A stretch of 64,000 nucleotides of DNA from JAIVJM01 sp963816985 (lineage in GTDB: Bacteria; Acidobacteriota; Blastocatellia; Pyrinomonadales; Pyrinomonadaceae), in contig CAWFMF010000004.1 of NCBI GenBank assembly GCA_963816985.1, positions 4,973,832 to 5,037,831 of the forward strand, in the 5' to 3' direction. Shown here in pieces: positions 51,744-61,153 of the stretch. Each line of letters opens with the position of its first letter. Position 1 is the first letter of the stretch. The notes below the pieces were generated by a model, which saw only the letters and a list, made by a program, of their open reading frames with translations, did not search any database and was not told the DNA's origin. Made by a program: the position numbers and the translations under genes.

Positions 51744-53321
51744 TCAAAGCGCCGATTGCTTCGTCATCCCTGCTCTTTCTCGTTCTACAAGGAGGCGGCG
51801 CAGGATTTTGCCGGAGGGTGATTTCGGAATCTGCTCGATGAACTCGACGCGGCGGATTTTCTTGTGCGGCGCGACGCGCGAGGCGACGTAGGCGATGATT
51901 TCGTCAACGCCGATGTCGGCCCGCTTGACGACGAAGGCTTTGGGGATTTCGCCCGCCTCGTCGTCGTTGACGGGGATGACCGCCGCGTCCGCGACCGAAG
52001 GATGGGTCAGCAGAAGGGCTTCTAATTCGGCGGGCGCGACCTGAAAGCCTTTGTACTTGATGAGTTCCTTGGCGCGGTCAACGATGAAGAAGAAGCCGTC
52101 CTCGTCGGCGTAGCCGATGTCGCCGGTGTGGAGCCAGCCGTCCGCGTCAATCGTCTGCGCGGTCGCGTCGGGGCGGCCCAGATAGCCGAGCATGACCTGC
52201 GGCCCGCGCACGCAAATCTCGCCCTCCTCGCGCTCGCCGAGTTCGGCCCCGGTCTCAAGGTCAATGACCTTGCACTCCATGTTCGGCACGCACACGCCGA
52301 CCGAGCCGGGCTTGTTCGTCGTGGGCGAGGCGACGTGTGTGACGGGGCTCGTCTCGGTCATGCCGTACCCTTGCACCACGTCGCAGCCGAACCGCGCGGT
52401 GCACGCCCGCGCGAGGCTCTCGCTGAGCGGGGCCGCGCCGGAAAAAATCATCCTCAACGCCGAGAGGTCGAAGCCCTCGACCGCCGGGTGCTTCGTCATC
52501 GCCAGCACGATGGGCGGCACGAGGTGCGCCACGCTCACGCGGTACTCCTGCATGAACTTCAAGACCTGCTCGAAGTCGAAGCGCGGCAGTGTAACGATGG
52601 TCGAGCCACAGCGGAGGCCGTAATTAGCGACGGCGACGAGCCCGTAGATGTGGAACAGTGGAAGCACGCAGATGAGGCTGTCGCTCGACCAGTCGTGGCC
52701 GGCGCCGCTCATCTGCGCGAGGTTGGCGATGATGTTCCGGTGCGTCAGCATCACGCCCTTGCAGACGCCCGTCGTGCCGCTCGAATACGGAAGCGCGACG
52801 ATGTCTTCGGCGGTGTTCCAAGTGACTTCCGGCAATCCGTCCGCGTCCGCGTCGAGCAGAGACGCGAACGGCGTCGCGCCGTCGGCTTCGCCGAAGACGA
52901 AGACCTCCTCGACGCTCGTCCCTTCCGCCGCCTCGCGCGCCTTCTCAAGGAGCTGCGGAATGGTCACGAGATACTTCGCCCGCGCGTCCTTCAACTGCTT
53001 CCCGACCTCCTCGACCGTGTAGAGCGGGTTGACGGTCGTCGCCACCGCGCCGAGCGACGCGACCGCGTGGAAGGCGACGAGGTACTCCGGCACGTTCGGG
53101 CTGAGGATGGCGAGCACCTCTCCCTTCTTCAGCCCGCGCCGCGCGAGGCCCGCCGCCGCGCGGCGAATCGAGTCGTGAAGCTGCGCGTAGGTTAATGTGC
53201 GGCCCGTCAAGCCTTCGATGAGCGCGGGCTTATCGCCGTACTGGCCGGCGTTCTCGAAGACGTATTCGGAGAGCGGGACTTCAGGGATTTCAACGTCGGG
53301 GTGCGGGCTGCGGAAGATCAT
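51744..53321 (-). CDS. Acyl-CoA ligase (4-coumarate--CoA ligase / long-chain fatty acid type)
   Basis: 525 residues from ATG 53321, chosen over the frame start at 53438 because GAGGAG stands six bases upstream and the family starts there. ANL-superfamily motifs: ALPYSSGTTGVCKGVMLTH (P-loop), VQGYGMTETSPVTH, GWLHTGDIGYADEDGFFFIV, DRAKELIKYKGFQVAPAELE and the catalytic Lys in PKSPSGKILRRLL. It activates a carboxylate with ATP to the acyl-CoA. The sequence is closest in style to 4-coumarate-CoA ligases, but fatty or other aromatic acids are equally possible. Monocistronic. Confidence 0.92.
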   Translation of the reverse strand: MIFRSPHPDVEIPEVPLSEYVFENAGQYGDKPALIEGLTGRTLTYAQLHDSIRRAAAGLARRGLKKGEVLAILSPNVPEYLVAFHAVASLGAVATTVNPLYTVEEVGKQLKDARAKYLVTIPQLLEKAREAAEGTSVEEVFVFGEADGATPFASLLDADADGLPEVTWNTAEDIVALPYSSGTTGVCKGVMLTHRNIIANLAQMSGAGHDWSSDSLICVLPLFHIYGLVAVANYGLRCGSTIVTLPRFDFEQVLKFMQEYRVSVAHLVPPIVLAMTKHPAVEGFDLSALRMIFSGAAPLSESLARACTARFGCDVVQGYGMTETSPVTHVASPTTNKPGSVGVCVPNMECKVIDLETGAELGEREEGEICVRGPQVMLGYLGRPDATAQTIDADGWLHTGDIGYADEDGFFFIVDRAKELIKYKGFQVAPAELEALLLTHPSVADAAVIPVNDDEAGEIPKAFVVKRADIGVDEIIAYVASRVAPHKKIRRVEFIEQIPKSPSGKILRRLLVERERAGMTKQSAL

Positions 53322-53516
53322 TAACGACTCCTCTTCGGGTCGGCGGATGAGAAGACTTTTTGCGGACGAAAGGGCGACCCCCGGAGAGTTCGCACGGCGC
53401 GGAGTTGTACCACAGAAAGAGCCCCGGCGACAGAGCATTGTTTCCGCGTCGAAGGGATTACGAGGCGGGCGGGGCGAATGGATTGCGGGACGGCGGGAAT
53501 GTTCGACGGCGGCGGC

Positions 53517-54854
53517 TTAACGAATGCGGTACGCCCGGCCTTTGATGACGACGACGACTTCGCCCGAAAGCTGTTCGGCGATGCGACCAAGCTCAGGGAT
53601 GTCGGCGACGAGCGCGCGGTAGCCGTCCGTCCCTCGACGCACGCCGGTCATGGACATCGAAGTGCTGTACTTAACGTCCACCCACGCGCCGCCCTGACGG
53701 CGGAAGCGGTGGCCGGAGGCGCTGCGCGTCTCGGCCTCGTTGGTTCTCTCTTCGTCTTCGCCCTTGTCGTCGCGCGGCTCGGCGGAGCGTGAGCGTCGGG
53801 CCGAAGACTTCGCGGCGGCGCGGTCGCTCTCGGCCTGCTGGCGCGAGAGCGTGGGGAAGTTGTTGGCGGCGCGTCCGCCCATGTTGTTCTGTTCGGCGCG
53901 CTGCGTGTTACGCGAGCCGTCCGGCATCTGGTCAATGTCAACTTTGCGCGGCGCGGCGCGACTCGCCTGCTGGTTGCTCCCATCCACTGTAAAGTTTTCG
54001 GACTTCGACTCGCGCGTCGCGATGTCCATGCTCTTCGTGTTCTCGTCCTTCTCCTTCGCCAACGTCTTGGGCGCGGGGGCGGCTTCGCCTACGACGCCGA
54101 CGGCTTCGCGCGTGTCCGCCGCCGCCGGGGGCGGTGCGGGCGGCGGGGCCATCGCCTCCTCCGCCGAGGTCGGCGCCGGGCCGGTCGCGGTCGTGCCCGG
54201 CGGCATCGCCCCGCCTCTATACCCTTGCTGCTCGGCAGACTGTAAGGGTTGGGGCGACTGGTTGGAAGCGGCCCCGCCCGTGACGGTCGAGGTGTTCGAG
54301 TTCTGAGTCGCGCCGTCCAACACGCCGACGCCGGGCGCGTTCGCCGTGGGCGCTTGCTGCGTGATGCTGTCGCGTCCCTTGTTGGCCGCCGAATCCGTCT
54401 GCGCGACGAACGCGCCGCCGTCCCGCTGCGCGGAGCGCAACGCGACGAAGGCGATTGCGCCGACCAGACACAAGGCGAGCGCCGGGAAGGCGTAGCGCAT
54501 CACGCGCGGCGCGAAGAGCGCGGCGAGCCAACCGCCCCGCGAGGCGGCGGCCTCCGGCTCTTTGAGATGGACGGCGGAAGCCTTTCTCTCAGACTCGACC
54601 GAGACGTTCGACGTGCGCGCGAGTCCCGCGACCGTGCTCCGGCACTCGCCGCAGTCGGCGAGGTGCGCGACGTAGAGAGAGCGCGCCGCCGCCGGGAGCG
54701 CGTTCTCGGCGAAGGCGCTCAGCTCGTCGGCGTCGAGGTGCGAAGACGGAGGCCGTTGGGCCGAGCCTTCATCTTCGAGCACGCGGCCCCCCACCGCCGC
54801 GCGCGTGTGGCGTCGGAGCAGGGAGTCAATCTCTTTGTCGAATTCTCGGTTCAT
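53517..54854 (-). CDS. Membrane anti-sigma factor with zinc-finger ASD and long variable tail
   Basis: 445 residues from ATG 54854. The N-terminal zf-HC2 anti-sigma domain has HLDADELSAFAENALPAAAR and HLADCGECRSTVAGL (the H-x3-C-x2-C zinc site). One membrane helix (YAFPALALCLVGAIAFVALR) anchors it. The outer 300 residues are low complexity (Pro/Ala, then Arg/Asp/Ser-rich) and end in a small folded domain (FRRQGGAWVDVKYSTSMSMT, then LSGEVVVVIKGRAYRIR). It should sequester the sigma factor encoded 94 bases upstream on the same strand. The signal that releases it is unknown. Confidence 0.85.
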   Translation of the reverse strand: MNREFDKEIDSLLRRHTRAAVGGRVLEDEGSAQRPPSSHLDADELSAFAENALPAAARSLYVAHLADCGECRSTVAGLARTSNVSVESERKASAVHLKEPEAAASRGGWLAALFAPRVMRYAFPALALCLVGAIAFVALRSAQRDGGAFVAQTDSAANKGRDSITQQAPTANAPGVGVLDGATQNSNTSTVTGGAASNQSPQPLQSAEQQGYRGGAMPPGTTATGPAPTSAEEAMAPPPAPPPAAADTREAVGVVGEAAPAPKTLAKEKDENTKSMDIATRESKSENFTVDGSNQQASRAAPRKVDIDQMPDGSRNTQRAEQNNMGGRAANNFPTLSRQQAESDRAAAKSSARRSRSAEPRDDKGEDEERTNEAETRSASGHRFRRQGGAWVDVKYSTSMSMTGVRRGTDGYRALVADIPELGRIAEQLSGEVVVVIKGRAYRIR

Positions 54855-54948
54855 CAAAACACTTCAATCAGACCCAACGGGGCTGCCGGATTGTCGGCCA
54901 CACTTTGAACGCATGGGCGGCCCATTTCTTGCGCGCCGAGTCGCTCGC

Positions 54949-55892
54949 TCATTCGTAAAGCTCCTCGCGTTTCTCGCCGCCACGAACCTCGGCGGCGAGC
55001 ATCGAATGCAGGTCCGTGTCCGTCTGCGCGCGCGCGACTTCCGAGAGCGTCCGCGCCGTCTCCTCGCGCGTCCAGTTGTGCTCGCCCGTCAGGATTGACT
55101 CCACGCGCTTACGTATCTCGCCGTGCAGCCGAGTCAGCCGGCGGCTCGCCGTCGCCTCGTGGACGCCGAGGACGGCCCCCGCCTCCTTCAAACGCAGCCC
55201 GTCAAAATAATAGAGCTTGACGAGCAGGCGGTCTTCATCTTCAAGCTCGCGGATGCTCTGCGCGAGCGCCTTCTCGACGGCGCGCACGGCTTCCGTTTCG
55301 GCCAGCGCGGTCTCCGGGTCGGGCGGCGCGTTCGGTCGCCAGCCGTCGTGACCGACCGCCACTGCGGCGGCGCGGTCGAAGTCCGAAGCGTCTTCGGTCT
55401 GCACAAGCTTCGACGTGCGGCGGTGTCGGTCAACCGCCAACTGCCCCACCACCGCGCGCAGCCAACCGCCGAGCGAGCCGCAGCCCGAATAGTAAGCGAG
55501 CTTCCCGGCGAGCGTCCCGTCCTCGCGCACGCGCAGCCCGTAGAGTTCGGCCCACACCGACTGCGCCAGCTCTTCGGCCTCGGCCTCGCCCGCGCTCGCG
55601 CCGCGCGCCGCCGACAGCACCGTCGCCTTGAACCGCCCCATCAAATCGTCCCACGCCGACTCTTCGCCCCGCTCGCAGGCCACGACCAGAAGCAACTCGT
55701 CGGCGTGCAGCGCGTCGAGAAACTCTTCAATCTCCTTCGACAAGCATCCGCGCGGTGTCGCAAAAGGTACTTCTCCAGCGTCGAGCGCACGCGCGGCACG
55801 ACCGCCTCCGGCGCGAGCGCACGCGGCTCCTCCGCGCGCGCGAGCAGCCGCGTCGTACCTTCGCTCACCAGTTGTTCGACGTTTGTCGGCAT
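54949..55892 (-). pseudogene. RNA polymerase sigma-70 family (ECF-like) factor, frameshifted as sequenced
   Basis: ATG 55892 (MPTNVEQLVSEGTTRLLARA) begins the protein. One base is missing near 55745 in a CTT tract, after which the next frame carries KEIEEFLDALHADELLLVVA. Region 2 (CERGEESAWDDLMGRFKATV, then AEELAQSVWAELYGLR) and region 4 with its helix-turn-helix (RLKEAGAVLGVHEATASRRL) are intact. Corrected length is about 314 residues, longer than plain ECF factors because of the N-terminal helical domain. It lies directly upstream of its probable anti-sigma gene. Confidence 0.86.
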
Positions 55893-55984
55893 CCTACAGC
55901 CCCGCGCTCCAGACGCCCCGCACGGCACAGCCCCGTATGCTATCACGAAGCCGAACCCGCCCGTCACAACTTCCGCATTTTGAC

Positions 55985-56112
55985 ACCGCCCGATGAAATG
56001 ATGAATGATGAGCGATGAATGATGAATTAAGACCTATCTTGAATCTCAAACCTGAGATTTGAGATTCAAGCAGCTTCTCATTCATCATTCATCATTCCGC
56101 ATTCATCATTTG
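55985..56112. repeat. Palindromic repeat, tandem-oligomer type, upstream of queE
   Basis: Repeated ATGATGAATGATGA units on the left face TCATTCATCATTCATCATT on the right. The core TTGAATCTCAAA / TTTGAGATTCAA pairs near 56038-56069. It ends about 6 bases before the queE ATG, occupying its leader. Confidence 0.85.
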
Positions 56113-56117
56113 TCTCT

Positions 56118-56765
56118 ATGCTTCGCGTCACCGAAATCTTCCGTTCGATTCAGGGCGAATCAACACACGCCGGGCGGCCCTGCGCGTTCGTGCGCCTGAC
56201 GGGCTGCCCGATGCGCTGCACCTGGTGCGACAGCGAGTACACGTTCACCGGCGGCGAGCGTCTGTCCGTCGAGGATGTGATGCAGAAAGTGCGCGATTTC
56301 GGTTGCCGACTCGTCGAAGTGACGGGCGGCGAGCCGCTCGCGCAGCGCGAAGCCTTCGTGCTCATCGGGCGGCTCTGCGAGGAGGGCCACGAGGTCTTAA
56401 TCGAGACGGGCGGCTTCGTCTCGACAGAGGGTTTGGACGAGCGCGCCAAACTCATCCTCGACGTGAAGTGCCCGGCTTCGGGCGAGGCCGAACGCAACCA
56501 CTGGCCGAACCTCGAACGGCTGCGCGCCGACCGGGATGAAGTAAAATTCGTCGTCAACGACCGCGCCGACTGGGACTTCGCGCGCGAAATCATCGAACGC
56601 TACGACCTTGAGCGACGCGCCCTCTCAATCCTCGTCTCGCCCGTCTGGGGCGCGACCGACCTCATCGAGCTGGCCGAACTCGTCGCGTCGAGTGGCATCG
56701 CCAACGCGCGGATGCAGTTACAACTCCACAAGTACATCTGGGGGCCGGAGGTGCACGGCGTCTAA
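56118..56765 (+). CDS. queE: 7-carboxy-7-deazaguanine synthase
   Basis: 215 residues. Radical-SAM enzyme that contracts CPH4 to 7-carboxy-7-deazaguanine for queuosine or related bases. Cluster cysteines C30, C34 and C37 (GCPMRCTWC) follow the CxxxCxxC spacing; FRSIQGESTHAGRPCAFVRL and VEVTGGEPLAQ are typical. The stop TAA overlaps the queC ATG by one base (TAATG). No Shine-Dalgarno is visible because the leader is repeat DNA. Confidence 0.95.
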   Translation: MLRVTEIFRSIQGESTHAGRPCAFVRLTGCPMRCTWCDSEYTFTGGERLSVEDVMQKVRDFGCRLVEVTGGEPLAQREAFVLIGRLCEEGHEVLIETGGFVSTEGLDERAKLILDVKCPASGEAERNHWPNLERLRADRDEVKFVVNDRADWDFAREIIERYDLERRALSILVSPVWGATDLIELAELVASSGIANARMQLQLHKYIWGPEVHGV

Positions 56766-57601
56766 TGGGCGGCTCACCCGACGACAAGGATTTCGTCTCC
56801 GAAGACGAAGAGCCCGGCGACGCGCCGCGCGACGTTGAAGGCCGCGCCACCGAAGATGAAGGCCGGGCTATCAAAGATGAAGGCCGCGCCGACGCCCTCG
56901 ACGACTCATCCCTCATCCCTCATCCTTCATCCCTCTCTTTAGCGATCTGCCTCGTCTCCGGCGGGATGGATTCGTGCGTGACGGCGGCCATCGCGCGCGA
57001 CGAGAATGATGAAGTCGCCTTCCTCCACGTCTCATACGGTCAGTTGACCGAGCGCCGCGAGCGCCGCGCCTTCGAGGACTTGGCCGACTTCTACGGCGTC
57101 TCGCGGCGGCTCGCCGTCTCGCTCGAACACCTCGCGCGCATCGGCGGCTCTTCGCTCACAGACCCCTCAATCCCGGTCGCCGAAGCCGACCTCGCCTCGC
57201 GCGAGATTCCGACGAGCTACGTTCCCTTCCGCAACGCGCACCTTCTGGCCGTCGCGACGAGTTGGGCCGAAGTCACGGGCGCGTCGCGCGTCTACATCGG
57301 CGCGGTGGCCGAGGATTCTTCGGGCTACCCGGACTGCCGCCCCGAATTCTACGAAGCCTTCCAGAGCGCGATTGACGCGGGCACACGCCCCTCGACGCGC
57401 GTCGAGATACGCACGCCCGTCATCTCGCTCCGCAAGTCCGAAATCATCCGCCGGGGCCTGGAACTCTCCGCGCCGCTCGGCCTCACCTGGTCTTGCTACC
57501 GCGCGGAAGACCGGGCCTGCGGGGCTTGCGATTCCTGCGTCCTGCGCCTCCGCGCCTTCCGCGAAGCGGGCGTCGCCGACCTCATCCCTTACGCCACTTG
57601 A
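56765..57601 (+). CDS. queC: 7-cyano-7-deazaguanine synthase with a repeat-derived N-terminal extension
   Basis: 278 residues. Converts 7-carboxy-7-deazaguanine to preQ0 with ATP and ammonia. The PP-loop SGGMDS is at residues 65-70; zinc cysteines are in the C-terminal CYRAEDRACGACDSCVLR. Normal QueC begins almost at the PP-loop. Here about 57 acidic residues precede it, and they read ATEDEGRAIKDEGRADALD then SSLIPHPSSL. That is the translation of a GATGAAGG / TCATCCCTCATCC palindromic repeat. The TAATG overlap with queE makes this long start the likely one. Confidence 0.93.
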   Translation: MGGSPDDKDFVSEDEEPGDAPRDVEGRATEDEGRAIKDEGRADALDDSSLIPHPSSLSLAICLVSGGMDSCVTAAIARDENDEVAFLHVSYGQLTERRERRAFEDLADFYGVSRRLAVSLEHLARIGGSSLTDPSIPVAEADLASREIPTSYVPFRNAHLLAVATSWAEVTGASRVYIGAVAEDSSGYPDCRPEFYEAFQSAIDAGTRPSTRVEIRTPVISLRKSEIIRRGLELSAPLGLTWSCYRAEDRACGACDSCVLRLRAFREAGVADLIPYAT

Positions 57602-57740
57602 GGTTCGCCACGCGGCCCGTTTTGCTGCTATTATAGTAGTCCCGAAGTGACAACTGACGCGGGCGCGCAAGCATCTTATGCTGCGGCCTTTCCGACGACC
57701 GAGAGCGCCAGCTACTTTCTACGACAGGAGACCACCGACC

Positions 57741-59114
57741 ATGCCTTTCAAGCTTTTATTTCGCACCGCCGCCGTCGCGCTCGTGCTCGCCGTCTGCACG
57801 GTCGCGGCGTCAGCGCAGGTCGCCACCGCGACCGGCAAGGTAACACTCAAACAGGCGGACGGCACGGAAGTGCCTGTCAAAGACGCCGTAGTGGACATCT
57901 TCCGCCTGGACATCAGAGGCGAGTACCACCTCAAGACCAACGCCAAGGGCGTCTACACGCACGCCGGCATCCCCTTTATCGGGACGTACACGGTCGCCGT
58001 CAGCGCGCCCGGAGCGCGCCCCGCGTTCGAGCCGAGCGTCCGCTTCAGCCAGAAGCCGGAGGTGAACTTCGTCCTCGAACCCGGCGACGGTACGCGCCTC
58101 ACGCTCGAACAGATTAAGACTCTCGCGGCGGCTCCGAGGACTGCCTCCGCGACCCCCGGCGGCTCTGAGACCGCCACCGTGCCGAAGGAGAGCGAAGCGG
58201 ACAAAAAGGCGCGTGCCGCCGAGATCGCGCGCATCGAGGAGTCGAACAAGAAGATCGTAGACACCAACGCCGTCGTCAGGCGCACCTTCGAGGAGGGCAG
58301 AAAGGCCCTCGACGAAAAGCGCTACGACCAGGCTCTCGCCCTCTTCAACGAGGGACTCGCGGCCCGCGAAGACTCCGGGCTCCTGATTAACAAGGCCTTC
58401 GCTCTCCGCAACCGCGGCTTCGAGGTCTACAAGAAGGCCAACGCGCTGCCCGCCGCCGAGAAAGCTCCTTTGATGGCGACCGCCGTCAAGGACTTCACCG
58501 ACGCGGCTGATTCCGCCTCGAAGGCGCTGGAAGTCATCAAGGCTTCGGCTGCCGACGACCCCAACAAGACCACCCTCGAACAGAACAAGAGGGCCGCCCT
58601 CAGCGAACGCGCCGAGAATCTGCGGCTCATCGTCCTGCTCGCGGACAAGTCGAAGGCCGACGAAGCGGTCGCCGCCTATCAGGAATATTTCCCGCTGCTG
58701 ACGGAACCGGCGGAGCAGGCCAAGGCGCGCGTTTACACCGCCGACCTGCTCTTCGAGGTGGCGGCCTACAAGGCCAACAACTCGAAGGGGAGCGACGGTT
58801 TCCCGGCGGCCATCGAGAACTTTAAACAGTCGCAGGCCGAGTACCAGAAAGTCCTCGAAGTCCAGCCCGACAACGCCGACGCGCTGGCGAAAATCGGCCT
58901 CGCCTACATCCAGATCGGGTATCTCTCCAACCCGCCCGACGACAAGATGCTTCAGGAAGGCGCTAATTATCTGCAAAAATTTGCGGATAAGGCCCCGGAG
59001 GGACATCCCTTGAAGGCCGACGCCGTGGCGCAAATTCAGGCGCTCAAGTCCATGAACATCGTGCCGAAGAAGATTGAGACCCCGTCCCGCCCGCCTGGAC
59101 GCCGCCGGGGCTAA
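57741..59114 (+). CDS. Secreted TPR-repeat protein with a carboxypeptidase-regulatory-like N-terminal domain
   Basis: 457 residues from ATG 57741 (CAGGAG ten bases upstream). A signal peptide (LLFRTAAVALVLAVCTVAAS) precedes an N-terminal beta-sandwich of the carboxypeptidase-regulatory/CnaB kind (KVTLKQADGTEVPVKDAVVD, then YHLKTNAKGVYTHAGIPFIG). After a charged helix come TPR units (GRKALDEKRYDQALALFNEG; FKQSQAEYQKVLEVQPDNAD; ALAKIGLAYIQIGYL). Likely a periplasmic scaffold or envelope protein. It ends at a terminator before pilB. Confidence 0.83.
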   Translation: MPFKLLFRTAAVALVLAVCTVAASAQVATATGKVTLKQADGTEVPVKDAVVDIFRLDIRGEYHLKTNAKGVYTHAGIPFIGTYTVAVSAPGARPAFEPSVRFSQKPEVNFVLEPGDGTRLTLEQIKTLAAAPRTASATPGGSETATVPKESEADKKARAAEIARIEESNKKIVDTNAVVRRTFEEGRKALDEKRYDQALALFNEGLAAREDSGLLINKAFALRNRGFEVYKKANALPAAEKAPLMATAVKDFTDAADSASKALEVIKASAADDPNKTTLEQNKRAALSERAENLRLIVLLADKSKADEAVAAYQEYFPLLTEPAEQAKARVYTADLLFEVAAYKANNSKGSDGFPAAIENFKQSQAEYQKVLEVQPDNADALAKIGLAYIQIGYLSNPPDDKMLQEGANYLQKFADKAPEGHPLKADAVAQIQALKSMNIVPKKIETPSRPPGRRRG

Positions 59115-59141
59115 AAACAGACCCGTTTTTACACTCTGAAG

Positions 59142-59173
59142 GAGCCGCCCCGCATTCAACTGCGGGGTGGCTC
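59142..59173 (+). terminator. Terminator-like hairpin after the TPR gene
   Basis: GAGCCGCCCCGCA pairs with TGCGGGGTGGCTC, one G-T mismatch, around a six-base loop. The following TTCGCTTATTTC is only moderately T-rich. It lies 28 bases after the stop codon. Confidence 0.65.
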
Positions 59174-59204
59174 TTCGCTTATTTCGGTCACGCAAACAAT
59201 CATC

Positions 59205-59233
59205 TTGACAGCCGTTTGGTTAAACGCTATCCT
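59205..59233 (+). promoter_or_regulatory. Sigma-70-type promoter for the pilB operon
   Basis: TTGACA (59205-59210), a 17-base spacer and TATCCT (59228-59233), about 135 bases before the pilB ATG, in an otherwise gene-free spacer. Confidence 0.65.
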
Positions 59234-59367
59234 GCTTGTGGCAAACGATGTTTGCCTTTGCTTGCCTTGACAGACCAAGTGTGCGGTTCTTGGTGAGCCT
59301 CTCCACGGCCCCTCCGGAGGCCGCCCCGCCCATTCAAGCAGTTCTCAACAACGGAATTGTCCAGAAA

Positions 59368-61150
59368 ATGTCAGCCAAACTAGGCGAAATCCTTGTCCGC
59401 GAAAATCTCCTGAGCCCACAACAACTGCGCGAGGCACTCGACTTCCAGCGCGAACACGGTGGCCGGCTGGGCTTCAATCTGGTCAAGATGGGGCTCGTCT
59501 CAGACGACATGATTACTGCCGTGCTGTCGAGGCAGTACGGCGTTCCTAGCGTCAATCTGGAGCTTTTCGACATCGAGGACTCCGTCATCCGCCTCATCCC
59601 GCAGGAGGTCGCCCAAAAATACTCCGTGCTGCCCCTGACCCGCGTCGGGGCGACTTTGACGCTGGCGATGGTAGACCCGACCAATGTCTTCGCCATGGAC
59701 GACATCAAGTTCATGACGGGCCTGAACATCGAGCCGGTGGTCGTCTCGGAGGCGAGCGTGCAGGAGGCCATCGCGAAGTACTACGCGCAGTCGAAAGAGA
59801 TCGACCTCCTCCGCCCGCTCGACGAGTTGGACAATAACGGTCACGGCCTCAGCCAACTGCCGATGCCGGAGACGATGACGCTCGACCAGTTGGACTTGGA
59901 CACCGACGGCGCGAAGACGTCGAAGTCATTGACGAGAACGAGGAGATTGATCTCACGAACCTGTCGCGCATGAGCGAGGACGCGCCCGTCGTGCGTCTCG
60001 TCAACGTGCTTCTGGTCGATGCGCTCCGGCGCGGCGCGTCCGACATCCACGTCGAGCCTTACGAAAAGGAGATGCGCATCCGCTTCCGCATTGACGGCGT
60101 GCTCTACGACGTCATGCACCCGCCGCTGCGGCTGCGCGACGCTCTGATCTCGCGCATCAAGATCATGTCGAAGCTCGACATCTCCGAGAAGCGTCTGCCG
60201 CAGGACGGTCGCATCAAGATCAAGCTCAAGCATCAGGGCGCTCGCGCGAGTTGGACTTCCGCGTCTCGACGCTCCCCACGCTCTTCGGCGAGAAAGTCGT
60301 GCTGCGTTTGCTCGACAAAGAGAAGCTGATGCTCGACATGACGAAGCTCGGTTTCGAGCCCGAATCGCTCGTCAAGTTCCAGCGCAACATCTCGAAGCCC
60401 TACGGCATGGTGCTCGTCACTGGCCCGACCGGCTCCGGTAAGACAAACACGCTCTACTCGGCCTTGCAGGCGCTCAACACGTCCGAGACCAACATCATGA
60501 CGGCGGAAGACCCGGTCGAGTTCAACCTCCCCGGCATCAATCAGGTGCAGATGAAGGAGCAGATCGGGCTCAACTTCGCCGCCGCCCTGCGGTCATTCCT
60601 GCGCCAGGACCCGAACATCGTCCTCGTCGGCGAAATCCGCGACTTCGAAACCGCCGAGATCGCCATCAAGGCCGCGCTGACGGGCCACCTCGTACTCTCG
60701 ACCCTCCACACCAACGATGCGCCCTCCACCATCTCGCGTCTCATGAACATGGGCATCGAGCCCTTCCTCGTCGCCACCACGGTCAACCTCATTCAGGCAC
60801 AGCGACTCATTCGCCGCATCTGCAAGGACTGCAAGACCGAGCACCCCGTCCCGCCCGAAGCGCTCGTCGAGGTCGGCTTCTCCGCCGCCGAGGTGCGCGA
60901 GATGAAGACGTACAGGGGCGCGGGATGCAAGACCTGCAACAACACGGGCTACAAGGGGCGCGTCGGCCTCTACGAGGTGATGGAGATGACGGACGAAATC
61001 CGCGAGTTGATTTTCATCGGCGCTTCGGCGCTGGAGCTGCGCAAGCAGGCCGTCGACGACGGGATGATCACGCTGCGCGAATCGGGCCTGCAAAAAATCC
61101 GCAACGGCGTCACCACCCTTGAGGAAGTGGTGCGGGAAACGGTGGCCTAA
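59368..61150 (+). pseudogene. pilB: Type IV pilus assembly ATPase PilB, with two frameshifts as sequenced
   Basis: PilB powers pilus extension. The N-terminal MshEN/T2SSE-N domain from ATG 59368 reads KLGEILVRENLLSPQQLREA. The frame shifts near 59911 (next frame DVEVIDENEEIDLTNLSRMS) and again near 60241 (next frame ELDFRVSTLPTLFGEKVVLR). After that the motor is complete: Walker A VTGPTGSGKTNTLYSA, the Asp box, QMKEQIGLNFAAALRSFLRQ, Walker B VLVGEIRDFETAEIA, the zinc tetracysteine (RRICKDCKTEH, then GCKTCNNTGYKGRVGLYE). Corrected length is about 594 residues. A start at 59236 would add an unsupported leader. Followed by a secreted protein and pilT. Confidence 0.9.
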
Positions 61151-61153
61151 ACG

